A stretch of 64,000 bases of DNA from Entamoeba invadens IP1 (lineage: Eukaryota > Evosea > Mastigamoebida > Endamoebidae). The notes under the pieces were generated by a model that saw only the letters and a program-made list of their open reading frames with translations, did not search any database and was not told the origin of the DNA. Where the stretch lies: assembly GCF_000330505.1 (NCBI RefSeq), contig NW_004191777.1, forward strand, positions 526,316-590,315, given 5' to 3'. Below, piece by piece: positions 50,927 through 60,568 of this stretch. Within the stretch, counting starts at the first letter, position 1, and every line of letters starts with the position of its first letter. The position numbers and the translations under genes were made by a program.

Positions 50927-51178
50927 TTGAATAAATGAGTTTTTCTTTTTTGTACCTTTTCACAAATTTTAAATAACATATATTATATTATTATTTATAT
51001 TCACTATATTATAATATATATATATATATATTATATTAGATATTAGATATCTATTATGATAGTAAATAATATTGACAAAGAAGAAACATTTTTGTTCCAA
51101 ATTCTTTGTTTTAAAAAATGAAAAAAATAGAAAACGAATAGAATTATTAAAATTAAAGCGAACTAGAAAATTAAAGGA

Positions 51179-51931
51179 ATGAGTAAACCCAACATCTCAG
51201 CAAATGTGTGTTCTTTAATCGTAACAAAGGAAAAAAAATACAATTTGAATATTAACGGTTAGATTGTCATAGTTGGTGCAAGTGCTGTTGGAAAGACAAG
51301 TTTGTCGAATCAGTTGGTTNNNNNNNNNNNNNNNNNNNNNNNNNNNNNNNNNNNNNNNNNNNNNNNNNNNNNNNNNNNNNNNNNNNNNNNNNNNNNNNNN
51401 NNNNNNNNNNNNNNNNNNNGTTTGTCTTCTCTTTCGATTTGAATTAAATAGTTCTTTTATAATAAAAATACTATTTACTATACTATAATACAAAGGTATG
51501 ACAAGAAGTGTGGACAAGAACAATACAAGTCATTAGCGAGTCAGTATTACAGAGAAACCCAAGGTGCTCTCATTGTGTATGACATAACGAACAGGGATTC
51601 CTTTGATTATCTTCAAGAATGGATCGATGATGTTTCGATGTATTGTCCCCAAGGTGTGAAAATAGTGTTAGTTGGGAATAAGGTTGATCTTGAGAATCAA
51701 GCGCGTGCGGTGACTTACGCTGAAGGTAAAAAGTTTGCTGATGAGGGTGGATATGACTTTTTCGAGACCTCTGCCAAATTGAATATCAAAGTAGAAGACG
51801 CTTTTCGAGGGTTGGTCACCAAGATCGTCCAGGCTGATCATTCGCACACGACAGAAGTCACCCAGAGTTCACAAGACCGAGTCAAAATAACTCAACAAAA
51901 AACACAAGAGGAAAAGAAAGGGTGTTGCTGA
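51179..51931 (+). CDS. Atypical Rab GTPase, broken by an assembly gap
   Basis: Exon 1 is 51179-51205 (MSKPNISAN); an intron at 51206-51262 follows (GTGTGT...GGTTAG). Exon 2 starts 51263 (IVIVGASAVGKTSLSNQLV, the G1 P-loop) and runs into 100 Ns. After the gap an intron (GTTTGT...CAAAG) ends near 51495. The last exon has KKCGQEQYKSLASQYYRETQ (the DxAGQE region), GALIVYDITNRDSF, LVGNKVD (G4), ETSAK (G5), and a double-cysteine prenylation end KKGCC. Switch I and the end of G2 are hidden in the gap. The usual WDTAGQE reads DKKCGQE, so the DxxG Asp seems absent. Entamoeba has over 90 Rabs; the subclass is unassigned. Confidence 0.75.
51320..51419. other. Assembly gap of exactly 100 N inside a Rab gene
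   Basis: One hundred Ns, a placeholder length. It removes part of exon 2 and any exon(s) carrying switch I, so the gene is broken by assembly, not necessarily in nature. Confidence 0.95.
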
Positions 51932-52374
51932 TATCATTTTTATTGGTTTATTGGGGTTTGAAATTTTCATTTTCTAATGACAAGTTTGACTTTGGTTTGT
52001 CCGAATCTTTTTAATAGTGAATTCTAAGATTCTTCAAGAAAGGAATTGTTGTTGTTTTTTAGTCGAACACAACGAGCTTTTTTATCTCCCGATGAGTTAA
52101 AAAGTGCTAGGAATGCTGAACTTTTTCATTTGAAGTTGAATCTTTTCTATTAAAAGAAGTGAACGGAGAAGAGATGAACAAATTCTTATCAAATACATCA
52201 AATTCAATTAACAAAAAGATTCAAATTCAAAAAATGGTAAAAAAAGAAAGAAGATCAAAGAGAAGGCAAATCCGTGTCTTCTGTATAACTGGTTCCGTTT
52301 GTAGAAAAAAACATTTAAAAAATTCTCTGTAAGAAAAATGAGAGAATTACAACTCTGTAAACTGAGAAAGAGAG
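51932..52374. other. Spacer with a doubtful small ORF
   Basis: An ATG at 52174 opens 52 codons (MNKFLSNTSNSINKKIQIQK...) ending at 52332. It is Lys/Asn/Ser-rich and unconvincing. Otherwise this is the 3' flank of Rab and the 5' flank of BAR-RhoGAP. Confidence 0.3.
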
Positions 52375-54264
52375 ATGGCAAAGGTCAGTGCGGGTGGATC
52401 GCGTGCACAACAGGACACATTCATACAAAATGCCAAGAAAACTATTGTTCTTGTCGAGGAGATCAGAACGACTGAGAAGGAATTATTCAAAAAGGCAAAA
52501 AGGTGGGTTCAATCCATCCAATGTTTGTTATTGGTGGAGTGACTTTGTGGTATTAATTATAGCTTTTTTTTGACGACTAAATTTAACTTCAAATCTTTTA
52601 TCTTACGCATTTTCATTATCACTTGAGAGTTGATATAACTAAGATTTTAAAATATACTAACAAACAGCTGCAGCTCATAACGGAATATCTCTTTATGAGG
52701 CTTTCAAAACAGTCAATAACAAATTTACAGACAGCGATGTGAGTAACGTCCAACGTGTCTGTGGTGCACTGTCACAGTGTGGCGACGTGATTGAGAACTT
52801 TGTGCAAATACTTGACCACCTCCAAATAGAGTTGGACAAAACCATATGTAATCCTCTTGCAGACTTGATTGAAGGAGAACTCACTCTTGCAGCTCCACAC
52901 GTCGAAGCGACACCAAAAGGTGGCGCATCCCCTCCTAAATTGTCACAAACAATTGCAACCACACAACTTGCTATCAATCGATTTGAAATAGTTTCGTTGA
53001 ACATCTTTTCTGATGTGTTGAAGACGTTTAGTGTCATGGACGAAGGTATGAAGACACTCAAACTCTACAAACAAAGCGGAGAACAAGTCAAAAAAGACTC
53101 TGAAAATTTGAGTGCCGCTTATGTTGAGTGTTGCAAGACCGATCCAACCCTTTACAGAAATTACTTTGGGATATCTTTGATTGATTTACTTAACGAGGAA
53201 AATCGGATGAACGTCCAAATTCCATGGGGTCTTGAAAAGGCATTGAAGTACTTATTTGACAAAGGGTTAGACAAAGAAGGACTTTTCAGACTGAGTTCTA
53301 CATTAGAGAGAGTGAACTACATGAAAATAAAGTTTTTGGCAATTACTTACTCAAACGAAGATCCTTATTTAGTCGCAAATGTCGTTAAAACCTTTTTAAA
53401 AGAGATACCTGGGTGCTTGATACCCGAGAAAGCGATTTATACTTTTGAGAAGTGGGAAAGTTTGTTATTTATTGTATCTACTTGTTATGTATTAATGAAG
53501 ACTCAAATACAGAGAAACTGAAAGAAATAACAAACAAAGACGGCAATATTGATCCAGAAAAAGAAGAGAAATTGTTGTCTACAATTAACATTGAGATGGT
53601 TGCGTCTATACCTATGGAGAATTATACATGTTTGAAATATATGATAGCATTATTGTACCATCTGTCGTTGAGTGAGAAGTCGAAAATGAATGCAAACACT
53701 ATTGCGATATGTATTTCCCCATCAATGTTCTATTCTTATCCAAATATGCAAGGAAAAGACCTTCTGGATTTTAACATGCGAATGAACAACATCTTTGCTT
53801 TCATTTTAACACACACAAAAACCATTTTCCCTTCAGCAAAAAGATGTTTCTCACGTCGGCAGAAGAGTGTCTTTTACAAGCAAAAAGATGCAGAAGGCCA
53901 GTTATTATCATGTGCGTCATCATCTTCCCCACAATTTACTACTCCACAAAAAAGTCAACAAAAAGAAATGCGGCAGTCGACTCCAAACACTTTTGCTAAG
54001 ATGCAGTCACAATTCCAAACCCAAGAACATAGTCCAGACACTTCACAGAATTCATTCATAGCGCGACACAGACAATCGACGATGCTGTCTAAACGGTCAA
54101 AACCAAATCAAGCGTTCCAAACCCCAATTCTATCATTGCGTAAAGAAAGCGAAGTCGAAGCGAGTTCCCTTGCAGATGCTCAAATCGTCCCCGAAGACAA
54201 AAGCAGTTCATCTGATACAAATGTGTTCGACAAAAAAGACGACAACATTATCAACTTCCTCTGA
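52375..54264 (+). CDS. BAR-domain RhoGAP, three exons
   Basis: Exons 52375-52522, 52668-53459 and 53513-54264 give 563 residues. The introns (145 and 53 bp) both start GTTTGT; the first ends TACTAACAAACAG with a branch site. The N-terminal ~200 residues are helical like a BAR domain (QQDTFIQNAKKTIVLVEEIR; SGEQVKKDSENLSAAYVECC). RhoGAP is at about 205-390: IPWGLEKALKYLFDKGLDKE, then GLFRLSS with the arginine finger, FLKEIPGCLIPEKAIYTFE, and the exon 3 block MIALLYHLSLSEKSKMNANT. The tail (400-563) is Ser/Gln-rich. Such proteins sense curved membrane and switch off Rho/Rac. Without splicing the gene looks like two broken frames. Confidence 0.88.
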
Positions 54265-54383
54265 GGCAATTGTTAATTTTATTTTACTTCAATTTGACTG
54301 TTCTTTTCATGTTCGTTCGAGTGGACTTTTCAATAAGCCCAAAATATGAACTCAAAAAATGGAGTGAAAATTCTAATTAAAAA

Positions 54384-57300
54384 TTAAAGCTCCTTCTTCT
54401 CGCTGTTTTTCATCATTCCAGAAATTGTCTCGTCGATGTCTTTCCACTCTTCAATGTTCATCAGCGCACTTTGGATTTTACTCATTGGGTGAATGGGGTT
54501 GTTACACAAATCAATGGTCTTCGCTCGACTTTTCACCCCCTTATTGCACCACGACTCACACCAGAGCCACTCTTGGGGAAGTGAAAGAATGGGAACTCTT
54601 CCTTGGACGTAGTTTGGTAAATCTTGGTCTAAATTGGCAAGGTTGTTGGGGTCTGGAGTCAAGTTATTGTAGATCTCTCGGTAGACCGTACCAACATCAT
54701 CTCTCCTGAAATTGTCAAAATCAATAATAAAAAGTGCTGAGATGTGATAAGGTCTTCCATTCAATGCATTCTTCCAACTCTCTTGGTACCAGAACCTATA
54801 GCTCTCGGTCTCTTTGTTGAGCCACTCTCCAACACAGAACGGCGTCATTGCAATCGCGTAATTCTTCATATCATAACTCCACAACTCGAATGCGTCTGCA
54901 CGTGTGACTTGATCTGAGTCCATGAAAATTATTCGGTGGATATTTTGTGGGAACATCAAATCATTAAAGAACATCTTGTACGCCCAAATTAGTCGCGTTT
55001 TGCTCACTTGTTTGAACATGAAATATGGCCAATGGAAACGGACGTAATTCAGTTTAACACCAATCTTCTCAGCGTATTCGGGCAACGTCTTTCTTCCACT
55101 TGGAGAGAGGAAGTCCTCAACAAGCCAAAACCTGAGTGGATGACTTGTTTTATGTTTCACAGAGTACATCAGAATCTTGACGGTCCTCTCATAGTCTGCA
55201 CCACCTGCAATCGTGAAAATCTCAATTTGTTCGTCATTCTTCCCACCGAAGAATGACGAAAATGACGAGAATTTCGAGTTGACAGAATTCTGTGTTGGTT
55301 GTGCGACTCTTTCAGATGGAAGAAGTGGTTCTTTGAAAACTTCAAGTCTCAGTGGAGCAAATAAGAATGACGTTGTGTCGAATTTACTTTGTTTGATAAC
55401 AAACTTTGAAACATCGGAGTTTTCCAGGTGTAAAGAGTATGACCCTGGTGGTGTTAAAAGTTGGAAATACCCTTCTTTACTCACAGCTCCTTGTACCGAA
55501 TTGCCATAATCTCCTTTGGCTGTCAAATAGAAGTACTTCTTTTCATTTCCGTCGTATATCGAATTGGAGAAGAAACCCTCTGCTACAATGCCTCTTATTT
55601 TATATTCCACGTGCTCTGTTGTGTTCCTCAAAAACTTTATATTGTCGATGTCACATGTTGCTAATTCCAAAATCGTGTCAACGCACTGCGGCGTTTCGAT
55701 CTTTAATTGGTAGTTTCTCCCTGACGGCAAGCCCTTGATTTCTAAATTCTCGTCGACTCGAACTCCGTTGCGAATGATCGGTTTTGTCAATGTTTTTGAA
55801 ATGTAAAATTCAGAAGGGAAGTCACCTCCACGACCAGGTGTTTTAATAAAGTTAATATCAATGGAGACTTGATTCGGGAAGAGGTCTTCTATGATGCTCA
55901 AATACTCTGCAGCCTTTTGTGCTTCTCTCATAATTGGGTCGATAAATAATGTGACAGACAGTTTTCTTTCTCTTGCCATTTTAGATGTAACAACCATCGA
56001 ATACATGTTATTAGTTGTTCTTTTGTTCTTCAAAGAATCTTTCAGTACCAAAGTGGTGGCTAGCTCCAATTTCTTTATGCCGACTTCTCGAAGAAGGTAA
56101 TCATGAAGAGAATTGTACAACTTTTGGATGATCTTAATTTGTTCGTTTAAATGCTCTTTCCCCACTACCTTAATTCCATCGTACACAAAATCACAATTTT
56201 CATTGCGCACTTTTGAAGCACTGCTGTGTACCAAGTGGGCAGCTTCTTCATATCGTTTGTTCTTAAACAGTTCAATAAATTTCTGTTCATCCTTTTCATC
56301 AACCAAATTTGCTTGAATCAAATATTCATTGTTCAAATTTAAGTCACTCAATTTCTTAATCAAATTTATTTGATCAGTTTCAGTCTTTGCTTTACATACA
56401 CTGATAACATGTTTCATCATTTTCAATTCTTCTTGTGACAGCGTCAAAGTGGTTTCCGTGGAGTCACCAAGACTACTCTCTTCCAACACAAGAAGCTTCT
56501 TGTCAAATGTATTGATCCAATCAAAGTGATACAACAGTTGTAAATAAATTGATCTATTCTCGTCCAGTTGTTTCGATGAGATCAAATTCTCGAGTTGTCG
56601 TAAATCCTTTTGATACACTTTCCCCATTTCCATGTAAATATTTTTCGGTGTGATGAACATACCGTTGATGAAGAAGGCACTACTGTCAAACCCGTTTTTA
56701 TTCATATAAGAAACTTTGTTCTCCACTTTCTCGTCTTTCAAAATGTTCTCAAACTTCTCAGTAAATGTCGCAACTCTTCCTCTATAGAAGTTTTTAATCA
56801 CATTCTCCATATCTTGTGCAGTCTTAATGTTTTGGTCTCCGAGTATTTCAACAAATCTCATCAACCCATCAGTCCCCCACTTTCTATTTACATCATAAAA
56901 TGCAGTGAAGAGTAATTGCGCGCCTTGAGTTTCGGGCAATGACACGGGAACGACGCCAAAGTGGAACGGTATCATATATCGTAACATTATAGTGTTCACA
57001 ATATTCAACTGTTTTAACGCCTTTTCCATACCATCATCACCAGAAAAGTCTAATGTCGCTACAAACGTGTACAAATCCTTAGCAGTGAATCGGAAAATTC
57101 TGTAAGGATTATACTGGAAGAACGACTCCAAGTTTTTAGGGTTTCTCTCGTAGATTCGATTCTCAAACGAATTCACAAAGGTGATGATGTCGCTTGGTAT
57201 TTTGAACCTCATGACACCTTTGTTGTTGTAATACTGAACACTCTTTGTGTACATTTCTTGTGGAAGTTTTAAAAGCGCCAGGTCCCGTATTGCGGCATCT

Positions 57301-58250
57301 TCAGTGCGAAGAAGCTCAAGTAAGTCATACACACTCTTCGTACTCAATTCAAAGTCGATGTTGTTGATCGAAAGGCTTTGGTCCTGCATCATCCGCATCT
57401 CCGCAAAGTCATTCGCAATACCATCTGCATTTGTTTTCAATAAGTCGACAATTTCAAGTGGAAAATTTGCGATGATCTTCCTCAAGTTTTCTCCGACAAG
57501 TGTCGTATTGCTTTTTAATAACTTGACAACCGCGGCCCTCAACTTGTCTTGATCCCACTCCTTTAGATAGATATAGTCTTCTTTGTCTTGCACAATACCG
57601 AACTCTCTCTTGAATGACCTGTGCATCATCTCCGCAGTAAATCCAGTGAAATTCATGTTGTCGAGTGGTGTGACGATACCATCTTTTATCACTTCTGAAG
57701 TATTCATTCTATCAATCGTATGAATTTTAGAAGGCGACAAGTAGATAGCAACAGAGCCAACCTCCTTCTTTGACACTTTAGAATATGCCTCTTCAACTGT
57801 GTTTTTGATTTTGGAATCTGGAATAACAATCACAGCGTTCGGTAACGACTCATCGCTTTTAATCAAATAAAGCAGTTTACTCTCTAGTGGCGATTTTGCA
57901 GCAAAGTGTTTGTCTCCGACCAAAAGTCCATCAAGCGTCACATTCATGTTATCCGACGAAACAACAAAGAGCATTTCACTGTGAAGCGCCAATGACCTTT
58001 CCAATATATTCTTGTTAACGTACTTTGAAGCAATGGAAATGATTGTATCATATGCTGTCTGACCACTCTGCGAAAACACTTGACTGGCGATGATCTGGTC
58101 GAAAAAGTCTTTAAAGTGTGTTGGGGTCGTTTTGTGTACATATGAAATGACTTCATAAATTACAGGAACATCTTTCCATGGTGTCCGGACACTCACCTCG
58201 ACCTTCGCTATTGTCCCCAAGAATAGTGCAGCGCACACAAGAAGGAACAT
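54384..58250 (-). CDS. UGGT: UDP-glucose:glycoprotein glucosyltransferase (UGGT)
   Basis: 1,288 residues. The signal peptide is MFLLVCAALFLGTIA. The large N-terminal part holds the thioredoxin-like and beta folding-sensor region and ends about residue 985. The GT24 catalytic domain follows (about 1000-1270): IEIFTIAGGADYERTVKILM, FMDSDQVTRADAFELW with the D-x-D metal site, RPYHISALFIIDFDNFRRDD, LDQDLPNYVQ and SLPQEWLWCESWC. The C-terminus is KKEL, a likely KDEL-type ER retrieval signal. UGGT re-glucosylates misfolded glycoproteins for calreticulin-type quality control. Entamoeba is known to keep this step on its short N-glycans. It is somewhat shorter than animal UGGT (~1,500). Confidence 0.93.
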   Translation of the reverse strand: MFLLVCAALFLGTIAKVEVSVRTPWKDVPVIYEVISYVHKTTPTHFKDFFDQIIASQVFSQSGQTAYDTIISIASKYVNKNILERSLALHSEMLFVVSSDNMNVTLDGLLVGDKHFAAKSPLESKLLYLIKSDESLPNAVIVIPDSKIKNTVEEAYSKVSKKEVGSVAIYLSPSKIHTIDRMNTSEVIKDGIVTPLDNMNFTGFTAEMMHRSFKREFGIVQDKEDYIYLKEWDQDKLRAAVVKLLKSNTTLVGENLRKIIANFPLEIVDLLKTNADGIANDFAEMRMMQDQSLSINNIDFELSTKSVYDLLELLRTEDAAIRDLALLKLPQEMYTKSVQYYNNKGVMRFKIPSDIITFVNSFENRIYERNPKNLESFFQYNPYRIFRFTAKDLYTFVATLDFSGDDGMEKALKQLNIVNTIMLRYMIPFHFGVVPVSLPETQGAQLLFTAFYDVNRKWGTDGLMRFVEILGDQNIKTAQDMENVIKNFYRGRVATFTEKFENILKDEKVENKVSYMNKNGFDSSAFFINGMFITPKNIYMEMGKVYQKDLRQLENLISSKQLDENRSIYLQLLYHFDWINTFDKKLLVLEESSLGDSTETTLTLSQEELKMMKHVISVCKAKTETDQINLIKKLSDLNLNNEYLIQANLVDEKDEQKFIELFKNKRYEEAAHLVHSSASKVRNENCDFVYDGIKVVGKEHLNEQIKIIQKLYNSLHDYLLREVGIKKLELATTLVLKDSLKNKRTTNNMYSMVVTSKMARERKLSVTLFIDPIMREAQKAAEYLSIIEDLFPNQVSIDINFIKTPGRGGDFPSEFYISKTLTKPIIRNGVRVDENLEIKGLPSGRNYQLKIETPQCVDTILELATCDIDNIKFLRNTTEHVEYKIRGIVAEGFFSNSIYDGNEKKYFYLTAKGDYGNSVQGAVSKEGYFQLLTPPGSYSLHLENSDVSKFVIKQSKFDTTSFLFAPLRLEVFKEPLLPSERVAQPTQNSVNSKFSSFSSFFGGKNDEQIEIFTIAGGADYERTVKILMYSVKHKTSHPLRFWLVEDFLSPSGRKTLPEYAEKIGVKLNYVRFHWPYFMFKQVSKTRLIWAYKMFFNDLMFPQNIHRIIFMDSDQVTRADAFELWSYDMKNYAIAMTPFCVGEWLNKETESYRFWYQESWKNALNGRPYHISALFIIDFDNFRRDDVGTVYREIYNNLTPDPNNLANLDQDLPNYVQGRVPILSLPQEWLWCESWCNKGVKSRAKTIDLCNNPIHPMSKIQSALMNIEEWKDIDETISGMMKNSEKKEL

Positions 58251-58392
58251 AACTTCTGTTTCACAGTTCTTTCACTTTTTTGTGAATCTTTGGGACTCTC
58301 AATCGTCTTTAAACCATTTGAAAGTATAAATAAACTATATTTCTTTTCTATTAAAAAATAACCATTGTATAACATTTTGTCGTTTTTTTGCC

Positions 58393-58773
58393 ATGAAAAA
58401 ATGTTTTTCAAAGAACTTTAAAACATGTAGTATGGACTTGCAAACGTTTTGTGTTGAAATTCGCGACCGTATAGTTGGTAGTATAGAAGTATTGGTGTAC
58501 GAAGGGTATACTGAAGTGGCCACATCGAGGGAGGGATTTCGATCTGAAAACACGGAAATAGTATTATCACAAGAGATGCGGTTTGACAACATAGAAAAGT
58601 TTGGAAGAGGAAAACACATCAGCACGACTGAAATATTTTTAACGGAAACTGTTGTAGTGTTAACATACAACAGATTGAAAGTACTAATATTCATGAAGCC
58701 CGACTCGAATATTGGATTGATCTATTCTCTCCTCCCTTCCATTTCTACCGTGTTTTCTTCAATTGATCTTTAA
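58393..58773 (+). CDS. Small alpha/beta protein, possibly roadblock/LC7-like
   Basis: 126 residues, or 113 if started at the second Met (58432, MDLQTFCVEIRDRIVGSIEV). The pattern fits the roadblock/longin-like fold: helix (TFCVEIRDRIVG), strands (SIEVLVYEGYTEVATSREG), helix (ENTEIVLSQEMRFDNIEKFG), strand pairs (TTEIFLTETVVVLTYNRLKV, LIFMKPDSNIGLIYSLLPSI). The last block is like the ending of LC7/MglB or Ragulator subunits, which bind Rag or dynein partners. This is a fold guess, not a family match. It starts 142 bp from the divergent UGGT start. Confidence 0.5.
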   Translation: MKKCFSKNFKTCSMDLQTFCVEIRDRIVGSIEVLVYEGYTEVATSREGFRSENTEIVLSQEMRFDNIEKFGRGKHISTTEIFLTETVVVLTYNRLKVLIFMKPDSNIGLIYSLLPSISTVFSSIDL

Positions 58774-58845
58774 ACGACTTTTTCATTCTTTTTCATTGCA
58801 AAATTTCATCTTTTTTCCTTTGCAATCTTAAAAAATCCAAAGGAA

Positions 58846-59814
58846 ATGACCGACAAAGAACTCGATTCTTTAACAGAAAAACTGTTGGAAGAAGAAGACA
58901 AGCACCACCCGGAGCATCGCCTTTCAAACACCGCAAAGAGGACGTCTGCCAGTGAAAAGAAAGACACTAAAGAAGAAGAAAAAAAGAGAAAGAAAGAGAC
59001 AATCAATTTTATTAAGTCATGTCAAAACCCTAGCGACTTATTCCCTTATTTCAGGTCGGAATTTGTCTTCTATGCAATTTCGCGATATGTCAGTATGAAT
59101 GATAGCAGTAAGGACGGGAAAGTTATTAATGACATATGGAAGAATAACCCAAAAGGAATTCCAATGATATTGGACCACGCGTTATCCCTTGGCGGAGAGA
59201 ATGCAGTGACCACGATATCCCATTTCTGTTGTTGCTCTTTATTGATCCCACCAGAAGTCCGCGACTCGTGCTTCTGCAAAATCGCGGAGTATCTGCGGAA
59301 GAATCCCGCTTACATCGCGGACCTCCGGAGATTCGGCGAGTTCAACAAGGCGTTGAGTGATCTTGTGGAGCACCCCAAGGAGTCCGACTGCTTCTTTGTA
59401 TCATGTGGAGCAATAGTTCGTTGTGATATTACTCTTCTCTCTGAGTATGCTGAGTTCACTGAATTAGTGAAGAGTGTTATAGAAACCCCAACTAAAGGCA
59501 AATTAGTATTTTTAATGATGTTACTCAAGACTCCAAAAGGGGTTGAAGTATTATTAGATATATTAAAGGATGTGGGGTCAATTGGTTCAAAAATAAAGAA
59601 AGAGGAAGGCGTGGACAAAGCAATCGAGATTTTTGTCAAAGAATATGAGAAAGCCAAAACGAGTTATGACAAGTTAAAAGAAGAAAAGAAGATCGAACAA
59701 GAGGAAGATTCAAAAAGATTGGAAAAAGAAGTCATTGAGAAAGAATTTGAGAGGATTAACAAACCCAAAACGAGTGAAGAAGTCAAAAACAGCGATGAGT
59801 GTCTGATTGTGTAA
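58846..59814 (+). CDS. Helical-repeat-like protein with C-terminal CLIV (possible CaaX)
   Basis: 322 residues. The N-terminus (1-55) is Glu/Lys-rich and charged. Residues 60-260 look like an ARM/HEAT-type helical solenoid: GKVINDIWKNNPKGIPMILD, then FGEFNKALSDLVEHPKESDC, then FTELVKSVIETPTKGKLVFL. A basic coiled coil follows (SYDKLKEEKKIEQEEDSKRL). It ends SDECLIV: CLIV has CaaX form, so prenylation and membrane attachment are possible. No known family is recognised. It follows the previous small gene with 72 bp between them. Confidence 0.65.
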   Translation: MTDKELDSLTEKLLEEEDKHHPEHRLSNTAKRTSASEKKDTKEEEKKRKKETINFIKSCQNPSDLFPYFRSEFVFYAISRYVSMNDSSKDGKVINDIWKNNPKGIPMILDHALSLGGENAVTTISHFCCCSLLIPPEVRDSCFCKIAEYLRKNPAYIADLRRFGEFNKALSDLVEHPKESDCFFVSCGAIVRCDITLLSEYAEFTELVKSVIETPTKGKLVFLMMLLKTPKGVEVLLDILKDVGSIGSKIKKEEGVDKAIEIFVKEYEKAKTSYDKLKEEKKIEQEEDSKRLEKEVIEKEFERINKPKTSEEVKNSDECLIV

Positions 59815-60137
59815 GGTTCATATTTTTTCTGTTTTTTATTAATGAGAAATGGTTAAACTACTATAATTTGTATTATTTTGTTATGGTTTTTATAATGGTA
59901 TATTATAATTCTTTGTATTATTCAACAAAAAGTGGAACAAACAACTATTTAAAAATAAAACAGTAAGAATAATACAATAACGATCATAAAATATTTTTTA
60001 TCTATAAAAACCAATTTATCCTTTATTATATAATTTAGTTTTAAATATTATGAATTTGTTAATTGAATGTGTAAGCCAAATAAAAAAGTGTAAATAAACA
60101 AAATTATATAGTTATTGATATAGAATTACCAAAAGTA
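59815..60137. other. AT-rich spacer
   Basis: No coding signal seen. Confidence 0.4.
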
Positions 60138-60428
60138 ATGATACCAATGTTAAAACAGTTCCATATTGAAACTATAAAAAAAGAAAGTGGTATGATTCTA
60201 GTGATCTTAGTAGCAATAGTGAGTGTGTGTAAATCAGAGACAGTTTTTGTGAAAGCCCAAGAAGATGAGGTAACAAAACGTGTCTTACCCGGGATGATCT
60301 TTCTTCCTCTTTTCATATTAGTGACGATGTTGTTTATAATATTTAGGACTGCGTTCCAAGCGATCCGCGAAAGAAGAAAGCGCCCACTCAACTCGCAAGA
60401 GGTAGTCGAACAAATGACTTCATTTTAA
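60138..60428 (+). CDS. Small membrane protein, one or two membrane segments
   Basis: 96 residues from the ATG at 60138, or 78 if the Met at 60192 is used. The latter gives MILVILVAIVSVCKSETVFV, a good signal-peptide-like start. A hydrophobic segment follows (LPGMIFLPLFILVTMLFIIF), then a basic tail (RTAFQAIRERRKRPLNSQEV). The simplest reading is a type I single-pass protein with a short luminal loop and a basic cytoplasmic tail. No family is recognised. Confidence 0.5.
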   Translation: MIPMLKQFHIETIKKESGMILVILVAIVSVCKSETVFVKAQEDEVTKRVLPGMIFLPLFILVTMLFIIFRTAFQAIRERRKRPLNSQEVVEQMTSF

Positions 60429-60568
60429 TTTTAGTTTAATTTTTGTTTTATATAACAAAATTACAATTTTTTAAATAAAACGGAAAAAAAGGGTTTTCAA
60501 ACATTTTCCTGAAATGTGTCAGTAATTTGAGGAAATTTGGTTAAAAGACTCCAACTTGAAAAAATAGA

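Noticed and set aside
51010..51040. (TA)n run near the Rab start
   Set aside because: Simple dinucleotide repeat in an AT-rich spacer; no evidence that it is more than low complexity.
53452..53512. Apparent separate start for the second half of RhoGAP
   Set aside because: The GTTTGT...CAAATACAG intron at 53460-53512 joins the two frames in phase and completes one RhoGAP domain.
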